Positions 22,823 through 33,450 of a stretch of DNA of 64,000 bases are shown here, one piece after another. Each line of letters begins with the position of its first letter. The stretch's first letter is position 1. Made by a program: the position numbers and the translations under genes. The notes below the pieces were generated by a model. It was not told the DNA's origin. It worked only from the letters and a program-made list of their open reading frames with translations, and made no database searches. This DNA is from Rutpela maculata (Eukaryota > Arthropoda > Insecta > Coleoptera > Cerambycidae): contig OW386291.2 in the NCBI GenBank assembly GCA_936432065.2, forward strand, positions 24,157,821 to 24,221,820, read 5' to 3'.

Positions 22823-23435
22823 CGAGCTCTTGCAAAACTTGTACTGTGGTTTTCTGACAAACTCACTTCCGTTATCACATACAATTTCGTTCAGTGTGGT
22901 CCAGCAGTTTTGGCTTCACTCAGGAAAGAACGCAAACAGTTTGCTACATCACCCTTTTGACGAATGAGAAGCAGACGCCTAAACTTACTGTAATTGTCTT
23001 TCAACAACACAAAGTACTTTTTACCATGGGAAGATATGCTTGCCTTTGGGCCACATACATCCGTATTAATCAGTTCACTAATGATCTTAAGTCGATTTTT
23101 TTTGTTTCAAAACTATGGCGTTGAGCTTTACCTAGTTCACGTCCTTCACAGAATTCTCCATCAGCTCCAAATTTAAGCCTGTATCTACACAAAACTTCAC
23201 GTGATGTGTTGATGACCAAGTCTTTCATGACATAGGCTATCGGCTGGACTAACAAAAAAACACTGTGAAGTGTTGTATTTGAACGCACATCTTGAGAAAG
23301 TACAGTTCTCCACGTGGCTCTCCTACCGTATCCATTCTTTAAAAGACGACAACAATCTCGATTGGTTTCAAAAGTGTAAACCTTTTGGATAGCTTTACTC
23401 ACAGAAAATAAATTTTGGCTGCAAATATAGTACCA
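22823..23435 (-). pseudogene. Ty1/Copia pol fragment: GAG-pre-integrase and integrase start
   Basis: On the minus strand the frame from 23430 reads ICSQNLFSVSKAIQKVYTF (the region before the integrase zinc finger), then FCEGRELGKAQRHSFET (the C..GK..R..F motif of Copia GAG-pre-integrase), then, after a frame change near 23075, TDVCGPK and KKYFVLLKDNYSKFRR, which carry the first integrase Asp (D-x-C-G-P). Downstream only decayed pieces follow, ending near 22823. The zinc-binding HH-CC residues are partly lost. No LTR is visible next to it. Confidence 0.72.
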
Positions 23436-23539
23436 AACCTTTTTTCGCTGTGAGATACTTGGATAGAAAATCTGGATGTAGAAGTGATGATTCCTTTGGC
23501 AGCGGTTTTTTGCGTTACTATACTTCCACTGGATGTGGA
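23436..23539 (-). repeat. Rep-1 terminal fragment, reversed
   Basis: Reads cttggatagaaaatctggat, then ggcagcggttttt, followed by tactatacttccactggatgtgg, so two Rep-1 ends abut here. Confidence 0.6.
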
Positions 23540-23640
23540 AATAAAAAACCGCTGCCCAAGGAATCACTACTTCCACATCCAGATTCTCTATCCAAGTCAC
23601 TCACAACGAAAAAACTTTGTATGTGAAAAAAATTGTTTAT

Positions 23641-25150
23641 CATGATACTATGAAATATAAGATACGCTCGGTACGAGTACCAGCTTTCGACCTACTGTGC
23701 GCATAGCGTCACCCTCTAGTCAACTTCAAATCGAGCCCGCGGCGGCGACCATCTACCTAAAAATACACCTAAAAATACATCGAAAACCGTAATATAAGAT
23801 CTAGAAAGCAGGCAATTTTACTTTTTAATATCATAGAATTCTATGACTGCTTTTTTCAGCACTTTTAATTTCGCATAAGGCCGTGTGGGTTTAAATGTTT
23901 GTGAAAACACATACAAAATAATTGGTGCAAACACATATGATCTTTTGCACCGTTGATTTTTCAACGTGTAAGTAAGCTATTTATTTTGTTTTTACTTAAT
24001 ATCAAATTTTAATTCATTTAATTAAACACAATAAATAGTGGTAGTAAATAATATACTACTTTAAGGGCCAGTTGTACGAACTAAGTTAAGCCAAGTTCAG
24101 CTTGAACCAAGATTAAATGCCATGGTTACGATTATTGTAACAATCGTAACCTTGGCTTTTGATCTTGGTTCAAGCTGAACTTGGCTCAATTTAGTTCATA
24201 CAACTGGCCCTAATTAGTTTAATTATGAAACAGTGCATTTATCTAACATTATTCAGGAAAATAGACAGTCAAGAATGAGAAATATTATTGTGTTATTTAG
24301 AGATAAATTGCCGGATTCTTTAATGTTTTTATTATGAAAAACATTTTGCATCTGCAAAATAGCGTTTTCGCAGCATGACTTAATTCAATAGCGCGCGATA
24401 TATCAATGTGTTCTCTCATGGTAATTATTACAAATATTTAATAACCTCCACTGATTTGCTGAAACATCTCAAGAAAATCTGAATTCGATTTCATTAAACA
24501 ACACTGACGTACATTAGTTCTCACACCGCATTCTCTGCGCTGTACCGTTCGCGAGGGGGTTCCGTATACTTAATTGCAATTTTCTCGAAAACTGTTAATC
24601 CTAGAAAAAAAAGTTTCAAATAAAAAAGTTAGCTCCATCCTTTATCTTCATATGCCCTCGATATACTTGGTATCTATTTCGAAAGACAAAAAAGTTTCTC
24701 GTTTGTTATATTCCCACCTGTAAATTTTCACAGTTTATCGACATAGCCTTTGAAAAAAAATCGTATTTTCTACACTTATTAACACTTGACCTTCATATTA
24801 ACACATTTTGTTAACAAATATAGATTCATCACATGGTAAAAATTTGAGATTAATTCGTTGTCCCGTTTTTTAGTTAAAGCGAGTTAAACGAAAAAATAAT
24901 TGTATCTATTATTCTTCAATTTTCTCATATTTTTGGCTCTACCTTTTGTCTCGAACAACCAAAAGAGTCGTAATTTGTTATTTTATCGAAGGATAGGCTT
25001 CTAAACACTTCGGTTAAGGTAATTTTAGTTTACATCTAAACTAAAAATTGACCACTGAACTAGTTGACTTTTACGTGACGTAACAGCGGGAACTGCAGTA
25101 AGGGGAGGTATGCGTGAGAGCCTATCTCTATTTTATTTCTTAGTATCATG
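23641..25150. mobile_element. 1,510-bp DNA element with 9-bp target duplication, inserted in Rep-1
   Basis: Ends CATGATACTATGAAAT and the reverse complement of CATGATACTAAGAAAT (one mismatch). Flanked by ATTGTTTAT on both sides (23632-23640, 25151-25159), a word that occurs once in other Rep-1 copies. No transposase is visible. Nine-base duplications are typical of Mutator-like elements; the CATGAT end also recalls P elements, which make 8-bp duplications. It carries a nested MITE at 24065-24210. Confidence 0.83.
24065..24210. mobile_element. Hairpin MITE, PIF/Harbinger-like, 146 bp
   Basis: Nearly complete palindrome starting gggccagttgtacgaac and ending with its reverse complement (gttcatacaactggccc). 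Flanked by TAA on both sides (24062-24064, 24211-24213), the Harbinger-type TWA target. Arms remain over 90 percent alike, so it is young. Confidence 0.85.
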
Positions 25151-25788
25151 ATTGTTTATGGAACTTTAATAATATAATGTTTGAAATCCTCTACCCCAAA
25201 AACCCATAAAACGATACCCCACATCGGTAGTGGGATGGGGGTGGTGATAGGGGGGGGTGGTAGTGGGGGGTGGATGAAGTAAAAAAATATTTTGAGGTTT
25301 CTGGTCCCTGTACATACACTTAATCACATTTTTTTTTCATCCCCTTTAATAAGGGGGTGGGGGTGGTAATGGGGGTGGCTAATGCTTCTCTTGTATATAC
25401 TAAATACCAATTTCGTGGACTCTTACCTGCTTGATTTACCCATTTACCACAAATTTACCCCAATTTACACCCCAACCCTTCGACGGAACAAGATGAAAAT
25501 ATAATCTAGTTCTAGATCTCGTTAAAGTACATATGTGTACCAAATTTCAAGTCAATATCTTAAACGGTTCCAGAGTAAACGTGCGCACAAAAAAAAAGTT
25601 ACAGACTGACAGACAGACCGACAGACAGACAGAAAATTTTTTTCGCTCAAACTTAAAATCTCGACGTTTCATGACATTTTAAGCCTATTTGGATAATAAA
25701 AATTTTTTAAAATTTTTTTGTCGTTACTATACTTCCACTGGACGTGGAAGTAAAACATACATACGGGATGAATTGAGAATTTCAATAT

Positions 25789-26239
25789 CTAGTGGAAATA
25801 TAGTAACGGAAAAAAAATTTATTATTCAAATGGACCTAGAATGCCATGAAACGTCGAATTTTCAAGTTTATATTGGGGTAAATGGGGGTAAATAGGTAAA
25901 TCAAGCAAGTAAGTCCATAAAGTTGGTATTTGGTATATATGATACAAGCGAAGGTCTCAAAAAATTTGTTGGTATTAGCCACCCCCGTTACCACCCCCAC
26001 TCCATTATTAAAAGGGGTGACAAAAATAAAATTGTGATTTAATTTGTGTACAACTAAAGACCTCAACATTTTTTTTACTTCCCATCTCCACTACCTATGT
26101 TGCATATCGTTTTGTGGGTTTTTGGGTCGACGATTTCAAATACTATATTATTAAAGTTCCATAAACAATTATTTTCACATAGTGCAAATATAGTATAAAA
26201 ATTTTTTTCGTTGTAAGAGACTTGGATAGAAATCTGGAT
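25789..26239 (-). repeat. Rep-1 copy, shortened and diverged
   Basis: Runs from tagtggaaatatagtaacg to cttggatagaaatctggatt in reverse orientation. The gaca-run and part of the flanking block are missing. It is the most diverged of the long copies. Confidence 0.72.
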
Positions 26240-26960
26240 TTTCTTTGTCTTTATTTTCACTTTTCATTTATTTTTTCAAAATTTTTACATGTTCTTAATA
26301 AATATTATAGTTTTTTAAGAAATATTAGAATCGCTTTATTTTGGTATGTTTTAAAAATATCAGGTTCTTCGCATTTTAATTATTTCTTATTTAATGGAAC
26401 TTTCCGAATTTTCTTATAGTTTTCTGAGCAATATCGACAATTTTGGAATTGTAGGGGTTTCAGTGTTTAATATTAGGAACCTATAAAAAAATTTCAGTCA
26501 AATCAGTCCTCCACTAAATAGCAAAAAAAGCCAATGACATCATTCCAAAAACAAGATTCAAAAAAGTTCAAAATCAGTAGTATTTTGAAAAAAAAAAAAA
26601 TGTATCCGCCAGAGTATTTATCGAAAAATCTGCGGTAACTCAATTAATATTTTTTTTCACGCATGGTTATTTTGGCATCAGAAGAACGTATAGAATAGTA
26701 CAACATTACAATGTGAGCAAATTTTATTTGATAATTACAATCTTTGCAGTTTTAAATAAAATTTCAACTTACCAGACTTATTAAGATTTGATTGTGCGAT
26801 CAGTTTATTTTCGTTTGATTTTAATTTAACGTATATGAGAACCTCAAATGTTATCAGCTGATTAACTGAAATTACAATAGTTACAAAGTTTTTAAGTGCG
26901 TAAGGAGGTGTAAGTATACATGCGATAGATGTATGATAGAAAATTAATAATCCAGGTAAT
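26240..26960. other. AT-rich DNA, no gene seen
   Basis: Short frames only; no inverted repeats or family matches noticed. Confidence 0.5.
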
Positions 26961-26961
26961 C

Positions 26962-27908
26962 CAGGCGTTTTAGTTGAAAAATCGACTTCTGTGCTAAATT
27001 CGTGCCATCCAATTTTTTTTTTTATTGTATTTGTTTGGACGTCTTGAATAACACTTGGTAATTACGCCACGATACACCTGGAGGATTTCTTGAAAATCGC
27101 GTCGGAAGGTCGCGGAAACCGCGGATTCGCGATTAACTCAGTTTGTATGGCTCAAACGGGAACAGCACCTATTATAAAAGTTGTACATCTGTAAATTCTC
27201 TACTTGGTGCTATACGTTTTTTTCGTACCCCTAACCGTTTTGGAAATACGACGCGGACTAAGTGAAAAATGCACCACTTCCCCCAAACATCTTCAGCAGC
27301 TCGGCAGTATTTGTGTAGAGTGTATTATCAAGTTCAAACTAGTTGGGAAAAGACTTCGATCCTGAGCAAGGGGTCTGGATTAGGAAGAATGATATTTTGC
27401 AGCCAGTACCAACGCAGTTACCACCAACACCGGACGTATTGTTAAATTCAATTTTTTTGCAACTGTACGAAGGGCTGTGCAGGAAAATGTAGCTGTAGGA
27501 AAGTAGAACTAAATTGTTCAACAGTTTGTGGTCATTATCACACTCCTGCTTCAATACCGCACCTATAATTGCTATGAATGACGAAGTGGACGACGTAGAA
27601 TCTTATCAGAATGAAAGTAATGATAGCGATTTGTCATTGGACGATAACGTTTCAGATACCGAAGGAGTCGGAAATATTGACTAATTTAAGATTCGGCATG
27701 GATTAGGCTTCCTGGGGAACCATGTAAAAAATAGCGCATCGAGCATTCTACCCTAGGGTGGTGCAAAAATGAATGCATTTTTTGACTTATTCACTGTAAA
27801 TAAATGTAAATAAAATGTATAAGACATTCTGGTAGAGACGTCCAAATAGACACAATAAAAAAAAATTTCTTATGGCACGAATTTGGCAGCAAAAGTCTAA
27901 ATCGCCTG
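26962..27908 (+). mobile_element. 947-bp element with terminal inverted repeats around a CXC exon (locus C)
   Basis: Left end CAGGCGTTTTAG and right end, in reverse complement, CAGGCGATTTAGACTTTTG; both continue into tgcYaaattcgtgcca and a poly-A/T stretch plus gacgtcc-ttgaataa-type sequence. Inside lies the C-terminal CXC coding region of the XPG-like family. It looks like an internally deleted derivative that kept both ends and the last exon. The same left end occurs again at 27911 and, on the other strand, at 33450, so it is a repeat family. Exact duplication at the target not resolved. Confidence 0.75.
27325..27684 (+). pseudogene. CXC-cluster exon of the XPG-like family (locus C)
   Basis: Reading across frames: VPTQLPPTPDVLLNSIF, then FCNCTKGCAGKCSCRKVEL, NCSTVCGH, and then DEVDDVESYQNESNDSDLSL to the stop at ~27682. 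CxC, CxxxCxxKCSC and CSxxCG are the spaced cysteines of a CXC-type cluster. At least two frame changes are present, so no intact protein is made. Upstream nuclease-like motifs are absent, consistent with internal deletion. Confidence 0.75.
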
Positions 27909-27910
27909 TA

Positions 27911-28065
27911 GTAAGGCGTTTTTCGTGCCCTACAAAATTTTTTTTTTATTGTGTTTATTTGGACGTCTTGAATAATACTTGATAGTTACTCCACGATACA
28001 CCTGGAGGATTTCTTAAAAATCGCGTCGGAAGGTCGCGGAAACCGCGGATTCGTAACCTATTCGA
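27911..28065 (+). repeat. Second left end of the CAGGCG-type element
   Basis: Begins two bases after element C and repeats its left sequence: gcgtttttcgtgcc, the T run, ttggacgtcttgaataa, ccacgatacacctggagg and cgcgtcggaaggtcgcgg. It stops after ccgcggattcg. Either a solo end or the start of a copy replaced by the following sequence. Confidence 0.72.
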
Positions 28066-28132
28066 ACCCAAGCATATACGAGTCAAAATTTTTATGACCC
28101 TGGCCATTCTTATCACTTATTATATCACAAGA

Positions 28133-28243
28133 GCTTAAATTATTTCCGAAAATTTTCTTGAGGGCACGAATATTTTAAGAAAATTATCCCGAGTCGCGAA
28201 GCGACGAGGGACGAAAGAAAATTTCCCGGAATAATTTAAGCTT
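28133..28243. repeat. Palindrome with GC-rich tip (hairpin 2), upstream of the Crypton gene
   Basis: Arms gcttaaattatttccgaaaa and the reverse complement near 28215-28243 surround the tip gagtcgcgaagcgacgagg. Arm sequence resembles that of the hairpin at 48415-48632. A related sequence (cctcgaaaaaatttccgga) lies at 30682-30700, downstream of the recombinase. Confidence 0.7.
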
Positions 28244-28460
28244 GCGTGGTATTCGGTAAGAAAATTTCACACCACTTAACACAATAATTTGGAAAAAAAT
28301 TATTAATCCAACCTGACATTTTAAATTAATTTCACTGCTTGTCAAGTTGGCCAGGGTATTGTTGTTTTTGACATATTATGTTGATTTGTCATTTTTGTTT
28401 GACCGGTTCTGTCACAAAGCTTAATAATTACTAGTTTAAAAGGTCTCTCGAGTTTAATAA

Positions 28461-29772
28461 GTGTATAGCGAAATGTCGCGATTTGGTAAAGAAAATCAAC
28501 AAGTAATTAGACAAGAAATTCAAAATATAACACCAGATAACACCCGAAAATCAAAATCAAGTGTATGGAAACAGTTTGTTGAATTTTGCGACGAAAAGTT
28601 GTATAATATTCATGAGTGTATGAGTGTAGTACAGGTGGCTACTATACTGGAGGACTACGCATTTAATATGAAAAAGAAAAATTTTGAAGATTATAAGGAA
28701 AGTTTGGTCAAAGTGATGTGGAACTCTACTGCTAAGCAGTTACAAGAAATTTATTACGAAAAATATAAAATAAAATTTAATCCGTTTTCTGATGTGGAAT
28801 TTGCGACTGCCAGAGCTGCACGCGATGCTAAGCGCAAAAAATTACAGAGAGACCCATTAAAAAGAAAAGTGAGTGCTTCAGCCTTAACCAGCGACGAATA
28901 CAAAAAAATTATTGAAATGTGGGATGAAAATACTCCAGATGGATTGCAGCGTAAATTTTTTCACATAGTTTCACATGAGCTGGCATGGAAAGGAGGGGAA
29001 GGATATTCTGCGTGTATCCAATACTTCAAAGAAGAAACTGATAATTTCGGAAACCCAAAAGGTCGGATAGAATATAATCCATTATTCTCCAAAACCACAC
29101 AAGGTGGTTCTAAAAAACTGGTTGATTACAAATTTCGATAATCCACAAATGTGTTCGGTTCGTTTGTTTAAGAAGTTGATGGAAAAAAGGGGAAATCTTA
29201 TTCAGACCGACAGATTATTCTTAACACCAAACCCATACTGGAGTCAACCCAATTCGAAAGGATGGTACAAGAATAGCCCAGTTGGTAAGAACATTGTATC
29301 TTCATGGTTTAAATCAGCAGCCTCTGATATAGGAATTTACACTAAAAAAGTAAAAATAACTAATCATTCTGCAAGAGCAACAGCTGTTTCGAAATTGGCC
29401 AAGGAAGGAGTTGGTGAACAACAGCTCATTAAAATTACTGGACACAGTAATAGTCAGTTAATCAAACCTTACTTACAATTGGACGTTGAACATCATCATC
29501 AGATGATTGAATCCATGAGGAGAATTTCATCAAGTACTAGCAAGTTTAATCATGATCAGAGCACAATGCAAAATAAAAGAGAAAGTACCCAGATTCAACC
29601 CACCAATTCAAGCCAGCCCATAAACATTTATAATAATTGTGTTTTAATATTAATAAAACCTATAATAATAAAATTTATTTCGTTATTATTTTGCTTATTA
29701 GTCGATATCATTAGAGATTTGCCAATGAAGATATTAGTTCAACATGAAATAAATTCTAAAAAAATCATATAG
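28461..29772 (+). pseudogene. Crypton-type tyrosine recombinase with a frameshift
   Basis: Two overlapping frames (28461-29141, 29104-29772) make one protein; the break is around 29110-29140. The better start is 28473 (MSRFGKENQQ). N-terminal half: SSVWKQFVEFCDE, the core-binding region. Then AWKGGEGYSACIQYF (~residue 175) and RIEYNPLFSKTTQGG. The catalytic C-terminus holds NHSARATAVSKL (H-x-x-R), ITGHSNSQLIKPYLQLD (GH and the nucleophile Tyr candidate). This is the DUF3504/KIAA1958-like group of Crypton recombinases, which integrate circular DNA by a covalent phosphotyrosine step. In the relatives I know the first box has Arg (AWRGGE); here it is Lys, a probable loss of a catalytic residue. 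The frame past about 29560 is likely beyond the true end. Confidence 0.8.
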
Positions 29773-30114
29773 GTATATCCACCATATTTCGTTAAATAAA
29801 AAAAAATTACCAACTTTAGTTACACCAAATGCTAAAACTCAGATGGGTATTAGTTCAGTCTATCGCCCTTTCATAATTTTAGGTTACTAAAGGTGGTAGA
29901 AATGTATTTTTTGTTAAAGTAATCCATAACACTTCTAATTTAAAAAATATAATATTAACATGGTTTGTTGCAGTAGGTGGCCGTGATATAGGCGGCCATG
30001 CTTTTGACAGATGAGGTTCATATTGGTAAATTACATTAAGTTACTGTATAGTAAACCAGCAAACAAAGATATTTTTATGTAAAACATTTCTTGTAAGCAT
30101 TTGCGTTAAACAAT
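29773..30114. other. Spacer between recombinase and unknown ORF
   Basis: AT-rich. A possible splice acceptor (tttgttgcag) is at 29963-29972 but I see no matching exon structure. Confidence 0.4.
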
Positions 30115-30489
30115 TTGAGAAAAATGGAATGCTTTGAAAAGTACAATTTATGTAAATACTGCAAAGAGTTGAGTCAAGCGCAAATATGTCATTCAAGATT
30201 AATATATTTAACGAATTTAATGGAAGATTGCGATCAGGAAGCGTTAGAGTCGAATGGTTTGTTTACGAAAATCCAAGAAAGTCTGCTGCAGATGTCAAGT
30301 AAATATGGCCTTTTGCGTAAAAGAGATTTGAACAAAATTGTTTCAAAATATTACATATATGTCTTAAAACACAGACATCTAATTAATTCGTCACCTTCCT
30401 ATTCACCATTAAGAAGAGAGGATGGGTTAGAATTCAAGCAACATTTAAATCTTACTATGTTTGTACATCCTACGTTTTTTGAATTATAA
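30115..30489 (+). CDS. Unknown 124-aa ORF downstream of the recombinase
   Basis: Open frame with a clean start (MRKMECFEKYN) and stop. It has CKYC and a later CH, which could bind a metal, but no full zinc-finger pattern. Predicted mostly helical, rich in Lys, Leu and Ser, with no signal peptide or membrane segment. I do not recognise a family. It lies between the recombinase and a short sequence related to the hairpin upstream of it, so it could be a second gene of the same element, a captured piece, or chance. Base composition does not differ from its surroundings. Confidence 0.4.
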   Translation: MRKMECFEKYNLCKYCKELSQAQICHSRLIYLTNLMEDCDQEALESNGLFTKIQESLLQMSSKYGLLRKRDLNKIVSKYYIYVLKHRHLINSSPSYSPLRREDGLEFKQHLNLTMFVHPTFFEL

Positions 30490-30651
30490 ATTGTTAATGC
30501 ATAATAATTTAACAAATTTGTGTTTTCTGTTTAATGAAACTTTATAGCGAATAATAAATAATAATGTTAATTCAGAAATTTTGCATTATTCACAGGTATA
30601 TCTGCATTATTTAATGGTTGTAGATCATATGTTTACCTTTTCAACTGTCAA

Positions 30652-30770
30652 AAAATTTTCACTTAAATATCGTGGCGCCTCGAAAAAATTTCCGGACATT
30701 TTTTTAATTGCCATGGTAACTAGTCAAAATTAAGGTATCTTATTGGTTAAAAAGTAGAGGTGTGAAATTT
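30652..30770. repeat. Possible right end of the Crypton-bearing element
   Basis: Contains atatcgtggcgcctcgaaa and aaatttccgga, related to the left hairpin (28145-28185), and ggtgtgaaattttc (30753-30766), the reverse complement of gaaaatttcacacc at 28262-28275. These shared words suggest borders, but the order does not form simple terminal inverted repeats. Confidence 0.4.
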
Positions 30771-30817
30771 TCACTAAATGGGTCATAAGGAACAAAAAAT
30801 ATTTGAAAAAATTTTTT

Positions 30818-31820
30818 CTTAGACCTTTGGTTTTTGCAAAAAATTAGGTATAATATATGATACTTTGGGTCTATATCACTACCAAACACAGTATTTTTCA
30901 AAAATATTTTATTTACTAATCATAAACATAAACAACAAAAAAATTACTTTTTGTGGAATTCAACAAAGCAATTTCTTTAAGTTGAGCAACAAAGAAAAAT
31001 TTTACATGCGGTGCAACAAACAAATGTTAATTTTTTACACCCAGGATCCACTTTGATCCCCATTTTTGTTCTTTGTTTTTAAAATCCGGTAAATGTTTGG
31101 CACTCGAAGTTGCAAATTTCTTATCCGGTATATTTTCAGGTTCTCTGGCCTTTTTGGGAACAGGTGGACCATCACCATCAGACTTGTTATCTGCATTTGG
31201 GATTAGTGATTGTTCTTCTGTGGCATATTACGAAAATTTGAAGCCACCACAAACTTGAAATCTAAGTAATCCATAATCTCTTTTTTCGGTAAGCCTTGGC
31301 TTTGTGCATCTTTTCTGTACACTAGCCATCCAGCTGCCATAGAAAAATCAATAAAATGGCAAATGGCTCGGATTGTCCATTTGTTTGTCCGCTTGATATA
31401 CTTTCCAATAACACGATCCAAAAGATCTATTTCTCCCATTTTGGCATTGTAAAAGTTTACAGTAGCAGGTTGTTTCACCTGGATATATTTTGAATTTGGT
31501 TTGCTCCAACGTCTGCATTCGCCTTCAGGCTGATAACCTTGAACTGAAGAAGCTAAGTGAACAGGTCTGGTATCAAACCATTTCATTACAGCTGTTCTTG
31601 AATCCTCCCTAACCACCTGTTCATAAATTCCCTGTCCCGCTTTTTTCATTTGATTGTCAGATGAAAAGTTTAATTTTTTAGGAATTTGGAATTTCATAAA
31701 CGTTCCAGTCAAGCCAATAGATCTTGCCAATAACCCAGTCAATAAATAAATATAATAATTAGGTAGCGATAGAGACCCAAGATATCACATCTGATACCAT
31801 GAGCAAAGGTCTAGAGCGAT
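30818..31820 (-). mobile_element. piggyBac deletion derivative
   Basis: Inverted subterminal pieces on both sides of the transposase remnant: atgatactttgggtctatat (30860-30879) pairs with atagagacccaagatatcac (31768-31787), and ttagacctttg (30819-30829) pairs with caaaggtctag (31805-31815). The terminal bases and TTAA targets are not certain. The left half of the transposase gene is missing. Confidence 0.6.
30944..31742 (-). pseudogene. piggyBac transposase, C-terminal half
   Basis: On the minus strand from 31742: MKKAGQGIYEQVV, KWFDTRPVHLASSV, then YNAKMGEIDLLDRVIGKYIK with a KWTIRAICHFIDFSMAAGWL region; these correspond to the conserved C-terminal half of DDE_Tnp_1_7 (piggyBac) proteins, where MG-x-x-D-L-L-D carries the last catalytic Asp. 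The long frame ends at 31203; after a frame change, CCTACKIFLCCST and NCFVEFHKK (30944-31035) form the C-terminal cysteine-rich domain with an in-frame stop between. The N-terminal half, including the first two Asp, is gone. It could not move itself. Confidence 0.85.
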
Positions 31821-31842
31821 AATAAAATGCAAATTGGAATAT

Positions 31843-32195
31843 GACTTAATACAGCAACAATTCACTAGTACGCTATTAGTATATAAAAAAGGGGGTATTA
31901 CTTACGTTTCTTTGAATATTTATACATATTTTAAGATTCACTTGTCCGATGTTTCTACTCATGTCAGAAAAGGTATCAGATACGATGACTATGGAGCTGC
32001 AGCATTCTGAACGACAGAGCACATGGAATAAAATATTTTTTCTACGACTATTGAATAATTCATTTATTATAGATATTATATTCATTATTCAACAGTTTTC
32101 GTGGAGCAACCTCAACCGACGATTTAAAGTTCACAAACATCGCGTGTGCCGTAACTCAATTTAATCTGTCATAATAAGTAGGTCATCTATTTCGC
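31843..32195. other. No gene seen
   Basis: AT-rich, with an ataattcatttattatag / aatgaatat-type partial inverted stretch. No family match. Confidence 0.45.
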
Positions 32196-32199
32196 CGAA

Positions 32200-32425
32200 A
32201 GTCAAAAAATGTCACTTTCCATATGCTCCTGTAGGCTCGAATTATCGATTTCGCAGGTGCGACTCACGATGTGTATCACATGCAATTCTTCCTCTTTCCT
32301 TAATGACATAGTATGGCCCTTCAACTCATATATTAAAAAAGACCTGAACGTTCAAAAATTTCGTGTTTCGCTTTTTTTGCAGATTGCGAAAACCGAACGC
32401 GTCAGCACGGTTTTTCTCGAATAAA
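32200..32425 (+). repeat. Possible diverged relative of the 10690/48026 repeat
   Basis: Shares the order aaaatgtcactttcc, ggctcgaattatcgatttcgc, gcaattcttcctcttt with 10690-10800. Similarity is weak (about 60 percent by eye). Confidence 0.3.
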
Positions 32426-32539
32426 TCGAAAAGTATCAGTTCTAGCAAAAAAATAAAAATCTCCAAGGTAAAGATCATAAACCGAGAAACAATTTACTGT
32501 TTTTAAAATCTCCGTAACTTTTTGTTTTTACGGAGATAT

Positions 32540-32775
32540 GGAGGTTTAAAAATGGTGTCAAACGTTTTTAATTCAAAATACCTCTTTAAAAGTTAAATAT
32601 TCCAGAAACTAAGGCACTTGTGTCAAAAATGTTATTAAACCAAATTAAAGAGTATCGACTAAGCTAAAAGCCTTTTTTTAATTTTTTTCTTCTGCTTCAA
32701 AAATAAAGAAGTTATGACCGATACAATGTGCATCTTCGCATTTTCCCTAAAAATCTCGCCATTTTTCGGCAAATT
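32540..32775. repeat. Member of the repeat family at 45290-46440
   Basis: Shares the words aagttatgaccgataca, caatgtgcatcttcgcatttt and ctcgccatttt with 45440-45500. Confidence 0.55.
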
Positions 32776-32834
32776 TACCTTAAAGGGCAATTTGCTGTTG
32801 AGTAGTCGTAGAAAAGTAGAAAAGTATTCTACTT

Positions 32835-32907
32835 GCGTGTAATAGCTATTACTCACTCGGATAAATTACGACGTCATCCTCTTGAGTAATAGCTATCATT
32901 ACACGCT
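32835..32907. repeat. Hairpin 3
   Basis: gcgtgtaatagctattactc and its reverse complement (gagtaatagctatcattacacgc) flank a ~22-bp centre with gacgtc. Abuts the truncated end of CXC locus D. Confidence 0.65.
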
Positions 32908-32932
32908 CGTTGAATAATATACTATTACTAGA

Positions 32933-33450
32933 CGGTATCTGAAACGTTATTGTCCAATGACAAATCGTTGTCATTACTTTCATTCTGAAACGATTCTACG
33001 TCGTCCATTTCGTCATCATAGCAATTATAGGTGCGGTATTCAAGCAGAAGCGACCGCGGCACTGGCCACAAGCTGTTGAACAATTTAGTCCTACTTTCCA
33101 ATATAAAAAAAAATATATTAAAAAAATATAAAAAAAAACAAACAGAACAATGCATTTTTCACTTAGTCCGCGTCGTATCTCCAAAACGGTTAGGCGTACA
33201 AAAAAAATGTATAGGACCTTTAGAGTAGAGAATTTACAGATTTACAACTTTTATAATATAATAGGTGTTGTTCCCTTTTGAGCCATAACAACTGAGTTAA
33301 ACGTGAATCCGCGGTTTTCGCAACTTTCCGACGCGGTTTTCACGAGGTGTATCTTGGCGTAACTACCAAGTGTTATTCAAGACGTTCAAATAAACACAAT
33401 AAAAAAAAATCCTAGGGCACGAATTTGGCAGCAAAAGTCTAAAACGCCTG
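32933..33450 (-). pseudogene. CAGGCG-type element fragment with CXC exon (locus D)
   Basis: Minus strand. The terminus is at 33450 (CAGGCGTTTTAGACTTTTGC), followed by the same 5' non-coding sequence as element C. Coding pieces then read KVGLNCSTACGQCRGRFCLN (~33085-33030) and, in another frame, DEMDDVESFQNESNDNDLSL (~33010-32950), the CXC core and acidic tail. The cysteine order CS-x-x-CG-x-C-x-x-x-x-C is better preserved than at C. The right half and the opposite terminus are missing; the break at 32932 coincides with hairpin 3. Confidence 0.75.

Larger units (their letters stand above)
23540..25756 (+). repeat. Rep-1 copy interrupted by a 1.5-kb insertion
   Basis: The left part (23540-23640) begins taaaaaaccgctgcccaagg and runs to attgtttat; the right part (25151-25756) resumes with attgtttatggaac and runs through the G-rich tracts, the gaca run and the terminal tacttccactggacgtgg hairpin. 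The insert between is 23641-25150. Confidence 0.82.

Noticed and set aside
28133..28243. Bacterial-type terminator or contamination, from the GC-rich hairpin
   Set aside because: The setting is plainly eukaryotic and similar hairpins recur at several loci as parts of palindromic repeats.
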